Assembly: GCA_002238645.1 (NCBI GenBank)
Contig: MPMT01000037.1
Coordinates: forward strand, 1 to 47,627
DNA length: 47,627 nt
Reading direction: 5' to 3'
Source of the DNA: Alphaproteobacteria bacterium bin52
GTDB lineage: Bacteria; Pseudomonadota; Alphaproteobacteria; Thalassobaculales; Thalassobaculaceae
The notes under the pieces are model-generated. The model was not told the DNA's origin and did not search any database. It saw only the letters and a program-made list of their open reading frames with translations. This document shows, piece by piece, positions 1-8,360 of this stretch (position 1 is the stretch's first letter; every line of letters starts with the position of its first letter). The position numbers and the translations under genes were made by a program.

Positions 1-1
1 C

Positions 2-613
2 GCCGCCGACAACCGCTGGCTGCGCGAGGCTTTCGAACACCAGGTTCCCGTCATCTACTTCCTGGGCGTCGCCCCGGGCCGCTACCAGGCCATGGTCCCG
101 ACCTACATTTCCGGGTGGGACCCGGCGACGCTCAAGGCGAGCATCTCGTTCGGCCTGCCCGGCCGCGACGACCTCTCCTCGCCGCCCCAGGCCGCGGAAC
201 GCCGCTACGCCCTGCGGGTCGTGAAACAGCGCCTGCATCAAGATTTATTCCGGGAGGCCGTCATCACCGCATACCGCGGACGCTGCGCCCTGTCGGGACT
301 GCGCGAACACCGCCTGCTCGACGCGGCGCACATCGTGGCCGACATGGACGAACTGCTCGGCCAGCCAGTGGTGCCCAACGGCCTGCCGCTTTCCAAGATT
401 CACCACGCCGCGTTCGACGCCGACCTGATCGGCATCGATCCGGATTATTGGGTGCATGTCTCCGGCCGTCTTCTCGATCAGCGCGACGGTCCGATGCTCG
501 ATGCGCTCAAACAGCTACAGGGTGGTCGTCTGCACCTGCCGAAACGCGCCGGGGACCGTCCCGACCGCGACCGTCTGGCGGTACGATTCGAGCGGTTCAA
601 GGCCGCAGCCTGA
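2..613 (+). CDS. HNH endonuclease, 5'-truncated by the window edge
   Basis: The reading frame is open from base 2 with no start codon before the edge, so the N-terminus lies outside the window. The first in-frame ATG, at base 92, is internal: the residues before it (including VPVIYFLGVAPGRY) match the conserved middle of restriction-type HNH proteins. The C-terminal HNH core is visible: CALSG, then DAAHI, then PNGLPLSKIHHAAFDADL, giving the His-Asn-His set and the ending usual for this family. Such proteins are putative modification-dependent or Type IV-like nucleases, but the target of this one cannot be read from the sequence. The last 17 bp overlap a helicase remnant on the other strand. 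Identity as an HNH nuclease is firm; the defence role is inferred. Confidence 0.85.
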   Translation, partial: AADNRWLREAFEHQVPVIYFLGVAPGRYQAMVPTYISGWDPATLKASISFGLPGRDDLSSPPQAAERRYALRVVKQRLHQDLFREAVITAYRGRCALSGLREHRLLDAAHIVADMDELLGQPVVPNGLPLSKIHHAAFDADLIGIDPDYWVHVSGRLLDQRDGPMLDALKQLQGGRLHLPKRAGDRPDRDRLAVRFERFKAAA

Positions 614-935
614 CCGGTCGAGCGTCGGCGATCTCGACCGGGAAGCCGTGTTTGCCGGCGCACAGCCCGAGCACCACGGCATAGTCGGCTTCCATTCCCT
701 TGGAGCGACGCACGGTCATGTAGCTGAACCGGTAGATCGCCTGCCAGTCGTCCCCGACCGCGAACAATTGCACGCCGGGTGCACTGTCGAGCAATGCCCG
801 CAGCAGCCGAGCCCTGGCTGGCGAGAAGTCCTGGAACTCGTCGATCAGGCTATGGAAGGTCCAGACCGTCGCGCCGCTTGCGGTTTCGGCGCCGAGGCTG
901 ATCCCGATCCCGGGCGTTCGGCCGTCATCCAGCCG
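597..935 (-). pseudogene. Remnant of a UvrD/helicase IV-type DNA helicase
   Basis: One minus-strand frame carries two helicase blocks that belong far apart in an intact protein. The first is motif II/III (IDEFQDFSPARARLL, then VGDDWQAIYRF). At about base 725 it runs straight into the motif V block (MTVRRSKGMEADYAVVLGLC, then AGKHGFPVEI). Several hundred residues normally lie between them, so an in-frame internal deletion is likely. The C-terminal end, normally followed by the LFYVALTRA block, stops early at 597. Upstream, the frame is closed by a stop near 936, so Walker A is also missing. No start codon or ribosome site is credible. This is a triply damaged superfamily 1 helicase gene next to an HNH gene. 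Confidence 0.75.
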
Positions 936-1334
936 GTCTCAACCGGCGAGGCGCTGATGAACTCGCGGAATTCGGAGATTCCGGCCTCGGACCCTCAACA
1001 GCATCAGCCGGATCGCCGGTCTGTCGGTCAGGCGCGCCATTGCTGCGCGACTTTCGTCAGGAGAGATCAAGTCCAACGTCGGAGACAACCCCTGGGATAG
1101 GCTGGCAGCCCGTGCGGATGCGGAACTGGCTGACGACACGGGGCTAGAGCCGTGGTGGGTAGCTCCCGGTTCCGCGATCGTAGCGTGCACCCACGGCCGC
1201 CTCTCCAAACTGTTGTCAGTCGGTCGAGCTGGCAAGAATGATGGCGGTCTCCCTGCGGCGTGTTTCCGTGGGGACTCTCCGGCCGGCTTGCGGCCGTCCC
1301 ATGGCGGAGAGAAGCGGCTGCGTCCGGTCGCGGG
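936..1334. other. Gap without a recognisable gene
   Basis: No frame here resembles a known family. A plus-strand stretch (about 961-1290) stays open and begins just after two in-frame stops, but it has no ATG and no ribosome site. Minus-strand frames are equally unconvincing. The stretch is probably decayed flanking DNA of the helicase remnant. Confidence 0.4.
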
Positions 1335-1799
1335 TCAACCGGACGACCTACGGCCCGTCCGCGTCGGGTCGGCCGGCGGGTCGCAGGGCTCGGTGCCCAT
1401 GTCGGCGGGCAGGCTGACCTCGACCAGTTCGAACCCCTCCGAGGTCGCGATCTCGTTGTGGGGGATGCCGCCCGGGATGTACATGCTGTCGCCTTCCTCG
1501 ATGCGCACGACCTTCCCGCCCGCAAACTCAAGGTCGACCCAACCGTTCAGCATGTAGACGAACTGGCCCTCGCAGAGGTGGATGTGCCAGCCGGTCGGCT
1601 CCGAGAGCCCCTGCGACGCCGAGGTCACCTGGGCGCGGATCTTCCCGTCGCTCGCCTCGGTGACGCCAAGCTCGCGGTACTTCATCCAGTCCCGGCGACC
1701 CTCGACGTAGATCGCCTCGCTCTTCTTCGCGAGGACGAAGTCGTCGGAACGCTCGGCCACCTCGGACATCTCGGCTACCGCCGCGGTGCTGCTGCTCAT
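1335..1799 (-). CDS. Cupin domain protein
   Basis: A 154-residue single-domain cupin. Motif 1 is seen as GWHIHLCEGQFVYMLNG (H-x-H plus E) and motif 2 as GDSMYIPGGIPHNE (closing His), so the metal-binding set is complete. Cupins of this size are small metal-dependent enzymes or sensors; the substrate is not readable here. The ATG at 1799 is preceded by an AGAGGAG ribosome site, which supports the start. The last dozen residues are Pro/Thr/Arg rich and outside the fold. No neighbour gives a functional clue: the upstream 1.2 kb is empty and the downstream side is debris. Confidence 0.8.
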   Translation of the reverse strand: MSSSTAAVAEMSEVAERSDDFVLAKKSEAIYVEGRRDWMKYRELGVTEASDGKIRAQVTSASQGLSEPTGWHIHLCEGQFVYMLNGWVDLEFAGGKVVRIEEGDSMYIPGGIPHNEIATSEGFELVEVSLPADMGTEPCDPPADPTRTGRRSSG

Positions 1800-2991
1800 G
1801 CTGTTCTCCTCTTTGGATCATGCGCCGCGCGATCACGGCCATGAACTGTCTCCGATCCTAGACAGGACGCCAGACTGCCGCAACCTGGGCATGATTTTTC
1901 CGCCGCTTCGGACACCTGTCAATTGGCGTTCAATATTGACCCCCGATCTGGAGTGGGCCCCTGCACCAGGCCGCGCCCCGTCGGTCGTTGACCTCAGAGG
2001 ACTCAGCGCCGCAACAGGCGATTGCCATGGCCCCGAAACCTCGCCTTCGTCGGCGCCAGGTCGAGCGCAGCACCTGGCTCCCGTCCCGCCAGACCCGCGG
2101 CCGCGGCCCCGGTCGGTGCGGACCTCGTCCTGACCCGTTTGGTGCCAGGCCAGACCGAATGTCATGCGCTCGCCCGGTGCAGGCCCCGTCCGTCAGCATC
2201 AACAACCGGACTCGTTCAGTCACTTGTCTGACCTTGCCGGCGATGTCATCGAGCTGACGATGTCCAAAACGGACCATCGCTGCCGGTCCGAAAGCTGGCG
2301 GAAACATGCAATCACCATGCATTCCGATTCGTCTCGAATGTCCACGAGCCGGACCAACAGTTCCAAAATTGGGCATCCGAAAGACTTCCTGACGCGGTCG
2401 CTCAGTTCCTGCGGCAGGGCGTGTTAAGCCTCTGCTTTCCCGACGCCGTTCCGAGTGGAGACGGAATGGAAGGTCCGGTGTGAACTCGCAGCGGCGGCAC
2501 TTCATGCCGCCACTGCGGTCAATTTGGCGTTCGTCCTCGACCTCGAAAGGTCGGGTACATGCAGGGGCGCGATGCCGGACCGACCGGAACGGTTTGGGTC
2601 CGTGGTCACAAGCCACGCTAATTCTTCGTTCTCCGTTCCGTCTCCAGCACCGACCCAACACAATCAGTCTTTCCGCACACACCCGCAGGTGTGACTGCGT
2701 AGCGCCACTGGTTCATGCACTGGGGCGAGGAAAACGAGACTCATGCTCGTTTGGGAGTCCTTGCTCTCTGGCCGACAGATCGACCGGATAAGGCAGTATC
2801 CTCTGACCACATGAGAGTCCATTTGGCTGCCGCAACCGGGCGCGGCACGAAGCCCGGCGGTTGCCATGTTTCCGGCAGGCCGTCACATCGTCGGGGCGTG
2901 TCCGACCTTGACAGGCGGTGCGACAACCGGCTCTTCATCGGGTCCCGGGCCGGGCCGACGCTTCGGTCGCCCTTAGGAAGGCTGCGTTCGA
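1800..2991. other. 1.2 kb without a gene; degenerate insertion-sequence DNA
   Basis: The cupin and glpD genes diverge from this stretch. Open frames exist on both strands but match no family and are poor in ribosome sites. The visible structure is two related repeats (about 1917 and 2518) that resemble IS21-family ends. An AGGAAGG motif about 11 bases before the glpD ATG is the likely glpD ribosome site. No clear sigma-70 promoter was found by eye. Confidence 0.45.
1917..2541. repeat. Pair of IS21-like end repeats in direct orientation
   Basis: At 1917-1944 the sequence reads TGTCAATTGGCGTTCAATAT followed by TGACCCCC. At 2518-2541 a related copy begins GTCAATTTGGCGTTC and ends CGACC. IS21-family elements start with TGT and carry several related repeats of this type near each end, with a TTGACCCCC-like block. 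No istA or istB coding remains nearby, so at most the terminal part survives. The family assignment is from memory of end sequences and needs a database comparison. Confidence 0.4.
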
Positions 2992-4548
2992 ATGGCTTCG
3001 GAAAGCCCCTGTCCCCGCAAGGTAGACCTGCTCGTCGTCGGCGGCGGCATCAACGGCGCCGGCATCGCGCGGGACGCTGCGGGCCGCGGCCTCGGGGTCC
3101 TGCTGTGCGAACGGGACGACCTCGCTGCGCATACCTCGTCCGCCAGCACCAAGCTGATTCATGGCGGGCTCCGCTATCTGGAGCAGTACGACTTCCGGCT
3201 CGTACGCCATTCCCTGCGCGAACGCGAAGTGCTGTTGCGCAACGCACCGCACATCGTCTGGCCGATGCGTTTCGTACTTCCGCACCACGCCGGGCTGCGC
3301 CCCTGGTGGATGATCCGCCTGGGTCTGTTTCTCTACGACCGCCTCGGCGGCCGTGCCGTGTTGCCGCCATGCTCGAGCGTGGACCTGCGCCGACATGAGA
3401 GCGGCCGCGCCCTGCAAGGCCGCTATCGCCGGGCGTTTGAATATTCCGACTGCTGGGTGCAGGACTCGCGCCTGGTCGTGCTGAATGCGCGCGACGCTCA
3501 AGCCAATGGCGCGGAGGTCCGCACGCGCACGCAGTGCATGTCGCTCACTCCGGGCAATTCAGGCTGGGAAGCCGTTCTGGAAGACCGGCTGTCGGGCGAG
3601 CGGTTCACCGTCACTGCACGAGGCGTCGCCAATGCGACCGGCCCCTGGGTTGGCCGCACCCGCTCGCTCGCCGGCGGCGCGGAAGAGGACCGGAGTGTGA
3701 GGCTCGTCAAGGGCAGCCACATCGTGGTGCCCAGGCTCTTCGACCACGCCCATGCCTACATCTTCCAGAGCGGAGACGGGCGTGTGCTGTTCGCGCTTCC
3801 CTTCGAGGAGGACTATACCCTGCTGGGAACGACGGACGTGGAATTCACCGGCGAACCGGGGCGGGTCCAGATAACGCCCGAGGAAATCAACTATATCTGC
3901 GAGGCCGCCAACCACTATTTCGAGACACCCGTCACGCCGGACGACGTGGTGTGGACCTATTCCGGCGTCCGTCCGCTGTTCGACGACAGGGCGGAAAGGG
4001 CAAGCGAGGTCACCCGCGACTACGTTCTCAAGCTCGACCGTGAGCCGGCTCCAATGCTCTCGGTATATGGCGGCAAGATCACGACCCATCGGAGGCTTGC
4101 CGAGCAAGCGGTGGACCTGCTGTCCGGGCCTCTCGGCGTCAACCGGCCGGGATGGACCCGCGAAGCACCGCTTCCCGGCGGAGATATCCCCGATGCGGAT
4201 TTCGCCTCGTTCGGGGCGCGGTGCGCGGCCCGCCATTCATGGCTGCCCGAGGGACTTCTCGGGCACTACATGCGCCATTACGGGACCGAGACGGATACCC
4301 TGCTTGCCGGCCGCGGGAGCGTCGCGGATCTTGGCGAGCACTTCGGAGCCGGGCTGTACGAAGCGGAGGTGGAGCATCTGGTCCGCCGGGAATGGGCCCT
4401 GACCGCCGAGGACGTTCTGTGGCGGCGCACCCGCAAGGGCCTCGGCATCTCCGCCGACGGCGCGACGCGCCTCGGAACCTATCTTCAGAGGGTCTGTAGC
4501 GCGTTCCGACGCCAGGGCGCCAGCGCCTCGATGGCGCGGTCGGGATAA
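2992..4548 (+). CDS. glpD: Aerobic glycerol-3-phosphate dehydrogenase
   Basis: A 518-residue FAD enzyme, close to the usual 500. It oxidises sn-glycerol-3-phosphate to dihydroxyacetone phosphate at the inner face of the membrane and passes electrons to quinone. The N-terminal dinucleotide site is DLLVVGGGINGAGIARDAA (about residues 11-29), followed by the family block SSASTKLIHGGLRYLEQYDF. The middle holds VKGSHIVVPR and LLGTTDVEF, and VYGGKITTHRRLAEQAVDLL lies in the C-terminal third. The gene is convergent with ugpQ and their 3' ends overlap by 64 bp (4485-4548). Placed beside ugpBAEC and ugpQ, it supplies the oxidation step for imported glycerol-3-phosphate. No glpK or glpF is present in the window. 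Confidence 0.95.
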   Translation: MASESPCPRKVDLLVVGGGINGAGIARDAAGRGLGVLLCERDDLAAHTSSASTKLIHGGLRYLEQYDFRLVRHSLREREVLLRNAPHIVWPMRFVLPHHAGLRPWWMIRLGLFLYDRLGGRAVLPPCSSVDLRRHESGRALQGRYRRAFEYSDCWVQDSRLVVLNARDAQANGAEVRTRTQCMSLTPGNSGWEAVLEDRLSGERFTVTARGVANATGPWVGRTRSLAGGAEEDRSVRLVKGSHIVVPRLFDHAHAYIFQSGDGRVLFALPFEEDYTLLGTTDVEFTGEPGRVQITPEEINYICEAANHYFETPVTPDDVVWTYSGVRPLFDDRAERASEVTRDYVLKLDREPAPMLSVYGGKITTHRRLAEQAVDLLSGPLGVNRPGWTREAPLPGGDIPDADFASFGARCAARHSWLPEGLLGHYMRHYGTETDTLLAGRGSVADLGEHFGAGLYEAEVEHLVRREWALTAEDVLWRRTRKGLGISADGATRLGTYLQRVCSAFRRQGASASMARSG

Positions 4549-5399
4549 TCGGTAACGATACCATCAACGCCGAGACGGGCCAGCGCCTGCATGTCGTGAA
4601 CGTCGTTCACCGTCCAGACAACGACCCTGAGGCCGAGATCCCGGGCCTCGGCCAGCGATTCTGCGGTCAGTTCGGAGTGGTAGGGCGACCATACCGGTCC
4701 GCCGAAACGATGCACGATTCTCGGCACCGAGCCGCCATGTGCGTGGATATTCAGGCCGGCGGTCCAGGGAGACGGATCGGGCCGGTCGCGCAGGATGTTG
4801 TCGCGCCAGTCTTGTTCGGCCGTGAGGCAGCCCAGGGGGATCTCCGGCGCGAGCTTGCGGATCTCGCGAAGCACGCGCCAGTCGAACGCCCGGACGCTCG
4901 ACCGGGAAGTCATCCCCTCCACCCTGAGCACCGCCACGACCGCCTCTGCGAACGCCTCCGGCGCCGCCGTTTCGCCTGGCGCCAGAGGCGACAGCTTGAT
5001 CTCGATGTCGAAGCCGACCGCAGCGGCCCCCGGCCGGCGCCCCAAGGCCAGAACCTCCGCCAGGGTCGGTACACGCGCACAGTCGTACGCCCGCTGGTGC
5101 GGAAACCTGACGGTTGTCGGGCTACCCGGCCTCACCCTGCCGACATCGAATCCCGACAGCACCGGCATGTCCAGATCCCGGAGCAGCGGCCCGGGCGGCT
5201 TCAGCCACCTGCCGCCGGTGTCGCGCGTGTGGTCCGGGTTGAGCGCATGGTCGTGATGCACGACGGGAACGCCGTCCCGGGTCAGTCCGATGTCGAACTC
5301 GAGCGTATCGACGCCGAGCGCGATCGCATGCTCGAATGCCGGGAGCGTGTTTTCCGGCAGCAGCCCGCGTGCGCCGCGATGCCCGCTTATTTCCAGCAT
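4485..5399 (-). CDS. ugpQ: Glycerophosphodiester phosphodiesterase
   Basis: A 304-residue cytoplasmic-type GDPD. It hydrolyses glycerophosphodiesters (such as glycerophosphocholine) to glycerol-3-phosphate and an alcohol. The catalytic block is at the N-terminus: GHRGARGLLPENT with the first His-Arg, then LEFDIGLTRDGVPVVHHD carrying the Glu, Asp and second His. The closing strand GVDGIVTDYPDRAIE is also typical. There is no signal peptide, which suits action on diesters already imported by Ugp. The start lies 8 bp after the ugpC stop, so it is the last gene of the ugp operon. Its 3' end runs 64 bp into the antisense strand of glpD. Confidence 0.92.
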   Translation of the reverse strand: MLEISGHRGARGLLPENTLPAFEHAIALGVDTLEFDIGLTRDGVPVVHHDHALNPDHTRDTGGRWLKPPGPLLRDLDMPVLSGFDVGRVRPGSPTTVRFPHQRAYDCARVPTLAEVLALGRRPGAAAVGFDIEIKLSPLAPGETAAPEAFAEAVVAVLRVEGMTSRSSVRAFDWRVLREIRKLAPEIPLGCLTAEQDWRDNILRDRPDPSPWTAGLNIHAHGGSVPRIVHRFGGPVWSPYHSELTAESLAEARDLGLRVVVWTVNDVHDMQALARLGVDGIVTDYPDRAIEALAPWRRNALQTL

Positions 5400-5407
5400 G
5401 CGTCCAC

Positions 5408-6493
5408 TCAGGCCAGCCGCTTGCCGTCGTCGGGGTCGAAGAAGTGGACGTGGTTCGGCGCTACGGCCAGGGACAGCACCTCTCCGGCCGCGACACGGCG
5501 AGCGCCGTCCAGGCGCACGGTCACCGCCGCACCCTCTCCGCCGTCGGCCAGCAGTCCGTGAACCAGGCTGTCCGCGCCAAGCGCCTCGACGAGTTCGACG
5601 ACGACTTCCATCGCTGCCTCCTCGCGAGAAACAGGCTCCAGATGCTCGGGCCGGATGCCGACCATGATCCGACCCCTGCCGGCGGAAGCGGGCGGCGCAA
5701 CCAACAGCGTCCGATCCACCCCATCGAGATTCGCTCCGCTCCCGTCATCGGCAACCGTCCCCGGCAGGAAATTCATCGCGGGCGAGCCGATGAAGCCGGC
5801 GACGAACAGGGTGGCGGGCGCATCGTAAATCTCGAGCGGCCTGCCGACCTGCTCCGCCACGCCGGCATTCATGACAATCAGTCGATCGGCGAGCGTCATC
5901 GCCTCCACCTGGTCGTGGGTCACGTAGAGGCTGGTGGTTCCGAGCGCGCGCTGCAGCCGCTTGATTTCCAGGCGCATCTGCACGCGCAGCTTGGCATCGA
6001 GGTTCGAAAGCGGCTCGTCGAACAGGAAGGCCTCGGGCTCGCGGACGATGGCGCGGCCCATCGCCACCCGCTGGCGCTGACCGCCGGACAGCTGTCCGGG
6101 ACGCCGGTCGAGCAGTCCTTCCAGTTGAAGGGTTCCGGCAGCTTCCGCGACCCGGCGTGCGATCTCGTCCCTGGGCGTGCGCCGGTTGCGCAGGCCGTAG
6201 GCCATGTTATCGAACACGCTCATATGGGGATAGAGCGCATAGTTCTGGAACACCATCGCGATGTTCCGGTCCGCAGGCTCCAGTTCGTTGACCCGGTTCT
6301 CTCCGATCCGGATTTCCCCTTCCGTCACCGTCTCAAGCCCGGCGACCATGCGCAGCAGGGTGGACTTGCCGCATCCCGACGGGCCGACAATGACGACGAA
6401 CTCGCCGTCGGCGACGGCCATGTCGATCCCGTGGATCGCCTGCACGCCGTTGGGGTAGGTCTTTCGCACGCCGATGAATTCCAGACCGGCCAT
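5408..6493 (-). CDS. ugpC: sn-glycerol-3-phosphate ABC transporter ATPase
   Basis: A 361-residue MalK-type ATPase that energises the UgpAE channel. Walker A is GPSGCGKST (about 37-45), the signature is [15 protein letters not shown] and Walker B runs into [14 protein letters not shown], followed by the switch His in [15 protein letters not shown]. The C-terminal third is the regulatory TOBE domain ([12 protein letters not shown]). It follows ugpE by 39 bp and precedes ugpQ by 8 bp. The sugar specificity of MalK-type ATPases cannot be read from this subunit alone; assignment rests on ugpB, ugpQ and glpD beside it. Confidence 0.93.
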   Translation of the reverse strand: MAGLEFIGVRKTYPNGVQAIHGIDMAVADGEFVVIVGPSGCGKSTLLRMVAGLETVTEGEIRIGENRVNELEPADRNIAMVFQNYALYPHMSVFDNMAYGLRNRRTPRDEIARRVAEAAGTLQLEGLLDRRPGQLSGGQRQRVAMGRAIVREPEAFLFDEPLSNLDAKLRVQMRLEIKRLQRALGTTSLYVTHDQVEAMTLADRLIVMNAGVAEQVGRPLEIYDAPATLFVAGFIGSPAMNFLPGTVADDGSGANLDGVDRTLLVAPPASAGRGRIMVGIRPEHLEPVSREEAAMEVVVELVEALGADSLVHGLLADGGEGAAVTVRLDGARRVAAGEVLSLAVAPNHVHFFDPDDGKRLA

Positions 6494-6532
6494 GCCGTCA
6501 ACTCCCTCGAACCGCCCGCCCGGCGCGGGCCG

Positions 6533-7381
6533 TCATTTTTCCTGCTCGATCAGCCCTTTTACGAACAGGCGCTGCATGAAGACCACGACCAGCACCGGCG
6601 GCAGCATGGCCAGCATCGAGGTCGCCATGATCTCGTGCCATGCGGGCTCGGCGTCTTCGGCCTGGAGCATGCGCTGAATGCCCATGACAATCGTGTAATA
6701 GCCCTCGTCGGTGGTGACCAGGAGCGGCCACAGATACTGGTTCCAGCCGAATATGAAGAGAATGACGAAGAGCGCGGCGATATTGGTCCGTGAGAGGGGC
6801 AGCAGGATGTCGCGGAAGAACTTGAACGGCCCCGCCCCGTCTATGCGCGCCGCCTCGGCGAGTTCCTCGGGCACGGTCAGGAAGAACTGCCGGAACAGGA
6901 ACGTCGCCGTCGCGCTCGCGATCAGCGGTACCGACAGCCCCCAGTAGCTGTTCAGCATGCCGAGGCTGGCCACCACGCCGAAGGTCGGCAGGATGCGCAC
7001 CTCGACCGGCAGCATGAGGGTGATGAAGATGACCCAGAAGCACGTCCTGCGCAGCGGAAACCGGAAGTAGACGATGGCGTAGGCGGCAATGATCGAGATC
7101 GCGATCTTGCCCACGGCGATCATCAGGGCCATGACAAACGAGTTCCAGAGCATCGTGCCGACCGGGATGCTGCCCGCGGCTCTCACGCCGGAACCGAGCA
7201 CGGTCGCATAGTTCTCGATCATGTGGCCGCCCGGCAGCAGCGGTGTCCGCCCCGACAGCATGGAGTCGGCCGGATGCGTCGAGGCAACGAAGGCGATCCA
7301 GATCGGGAGCGCGGTGACCAGCACGCCGAGACAGAGCACGACATGCGAGAAAACCGTGAGCCAGGGACGGTTTTCGACCAT
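6533..7381 (-). CDS. ugpE: sn-glycerol-3-phosphate ABC transporter permease UgpE
   Basis: A 282-residue inner-membrane permease of the MalG type with about six hydrophobic segments; the first is near residues 11-33. The cytoplasmic EAA loop, which docks the ATPase, is at about 176-195 (EAARIDGAGPFKFFRDILLP). The long periplasmic stretch after the first segment, with the block STHPADSMLSG, is typical of UgpE. The ATG at 7381 follows a GGGCGGGGAA ribosome site and starts 13 bp after the ugpA stop. It pairs with UgpA to form the translocation pore. Confidence 0.92.
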   Translation of the reverse strand: MVENRPWLTVFSHVVLCLGVLVTALPIWIAFVASTHPADSMLSGRTPLLPGGHMIENYATVLGSGVRAAGSIPVGTMLWNSFVMALMIAVGKIAISIIAAYAIVYFRFPLRRTCFWVIFITLMLPVEVRILPTFGVVASLGMLNSYWGLSVPLIASATATFLFRQFFLTVPEELAEAARIDGAGPFKFFRDILLPLSRTNIAALFVILFIFGWNQYLWPLLVTTDEGYYTIVMGIQRMLQAEDAEPAWHEIMATSMLAMLPPVLVVVFMQRLFVKGLIEQEK

Positions 7382-7394
7382 GGTTCCCCGCCCG

Positions 7395-8276
7395 TCAGTA
7401 GGCCACTTTCCGCTCGATATAGCGGAACTGGAACACGGTGAGCGTTATGACAACGGCCATGAGGACGACCGACTGCGCCGCCGACCCGCCAAGGTCGAGT
7501 CCGATAAAGCCGTCGCTGAAAACCTTGTAGACCAGGATGGTGGTGGACTGCGCCGGGCCACCGCTCGTGGTCGCATGCACGATCCCGAACGTATCGAAGA
7601 ACGCATAGACGATATTGACCACCAGCAGGAAGAAGGCGGTCGGCGACAGCAGGGGAAAGATGATCGTCCAGAACCGCTTGAAGGGGCGGGCGCCGTCGAT
7701 GGCGGCTGCCTCGACCAGGGAGCGCGGGATCGCCTGCAGCCCTGCCAGGAAGAACAGGAAGTTGTAGCTGACCTGCTTCCAGGAGGCCGCGAGGATGACC
7801 AGCATCATGGCGTCGGTACCGTCCAGATAGTGGTTCCAGTCGTAACCGAGCCACTTGAGCAGGTAGGCGAGAACCCCGATGGAGGGATTGAACATGAAGA
7901 ACCAGAGCACGCCCGCGACCGCCGGAGCGACAGCGTAGGGCCACACGATCAGGGTTCGATAGGCCGTCGCTCCCTTCAGCACCCGGTCGGCCATTGCCGC
8001 AAGAAAGAGCGCGACGCCGAGCGACAGGCCAGCCGTGGCCGCGGAGAAGACGACCGTGCGGGCGAAGCTGTCCAGATAGTGAGGGTCGGAGAAAAGGGCG
8101 ATGAAATTGTCGAGCCAGACGAACTGGCTCCTGAGGCCGAAGGCATCCTCAAGCAGCAGCGACTGGTACAGCGCCTGGCTCGCCGGCCAGATGAAGAAGA
8201 CCAGCGTGATGACGATCTGCGGGGCCACCAGAAGTATGGGCAGGCCCAGCTTTGAGAATACGACCCGTTTTTCCAT
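7395..8276 (-). CDS. ugpA: sn-glycerol-3-phosphate ABC transporter permease UgpA
   Basis: A 293-residue inner-membrane permease of the MalF type. The first membrane segment is at about 10-33, followed by five more. The ATPase-docking EAA loop is at about 189-208 ([20 protein letters not shown]). It is the partner of UgpE. An 84-bp gap with a strong hairpin separates it from ugpB upstream, which may lower its expression relative to the binding protein. The ugpE start follows 13 bp after its stop. Confidence 0.93.
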   Translation of the reverse strand: MEKRVVFSKLGLPILLVAPQIVITLVFFIWPASQALYQSLLLEDAFGLRSQFVWLDNFIALFSDPHYLDSFARTVVFSAATAGLSLGVALFLAAMADRVLKGATAYRTLIVWPYAVAPAVAGVLWFFMFNPSIGVLAYLLKWLGYDWNHYLDGTDAMMLVILAASWKQVSYNFLFFLAGLQAIPRSLVEAAAIDGARPFKRFWTIIFPLLSPTAFFLLVVNIVYAFFDTFGIVHATTSGGPAQSTTILVYKVFSDGFIGLDLGGSAAQSVVLMAVVITLTVFQFRYIERKVAY

Positions 8277-8299
8277 GGCGCGGCGGTGCGGGACGGGAC

Positions 8300-8344
8300 G
8301 TCCGGCGGCCTCGTGACCCCAGGTGTCGGGTGAGGCCGCCGGAC
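8300..8344 (-). other. 13-bp stem hairpin between ugpB and ugpA
   Basis: GTCCGGCGGCCTC at 8300-8312 pairs perfectly with GAGGCCGCCGGAC at 8332-8344, with a 19-nt loop. No T-run follows on the minus strand, so full intrinsic termination is unlikely. Placed after a binding-protein gene, such a hairpin usually protects the upstream mRNA from 3' exonucleases or reduces readthrough, giving more binding protein than permease. The function is inferred from position. Confidence 0.65.
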
Positions 8345-8360
8345 GAGCGCGAAGTCCCGG

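Noticed and set aside
961..1557. Plus-strand frame that looks partly protein-like
   Set aside because: It has no ATG or ribosome site, starts after tandem stops and runs antisense into the well-supported cupin gene.
1930..2682. 250-codon minus-strand frame between cupin and glpD
   Set aside because: Arg/Gly-rich, no domain, and its end lies in an IS21-like repeat; probably decayed mobile DNA.
5336..6793. 485-codon plus-strand frame opposite ugpC
   Set aside because: Antisense shadow of the Ugp ATPase gene; the protein has no recognisable domain.
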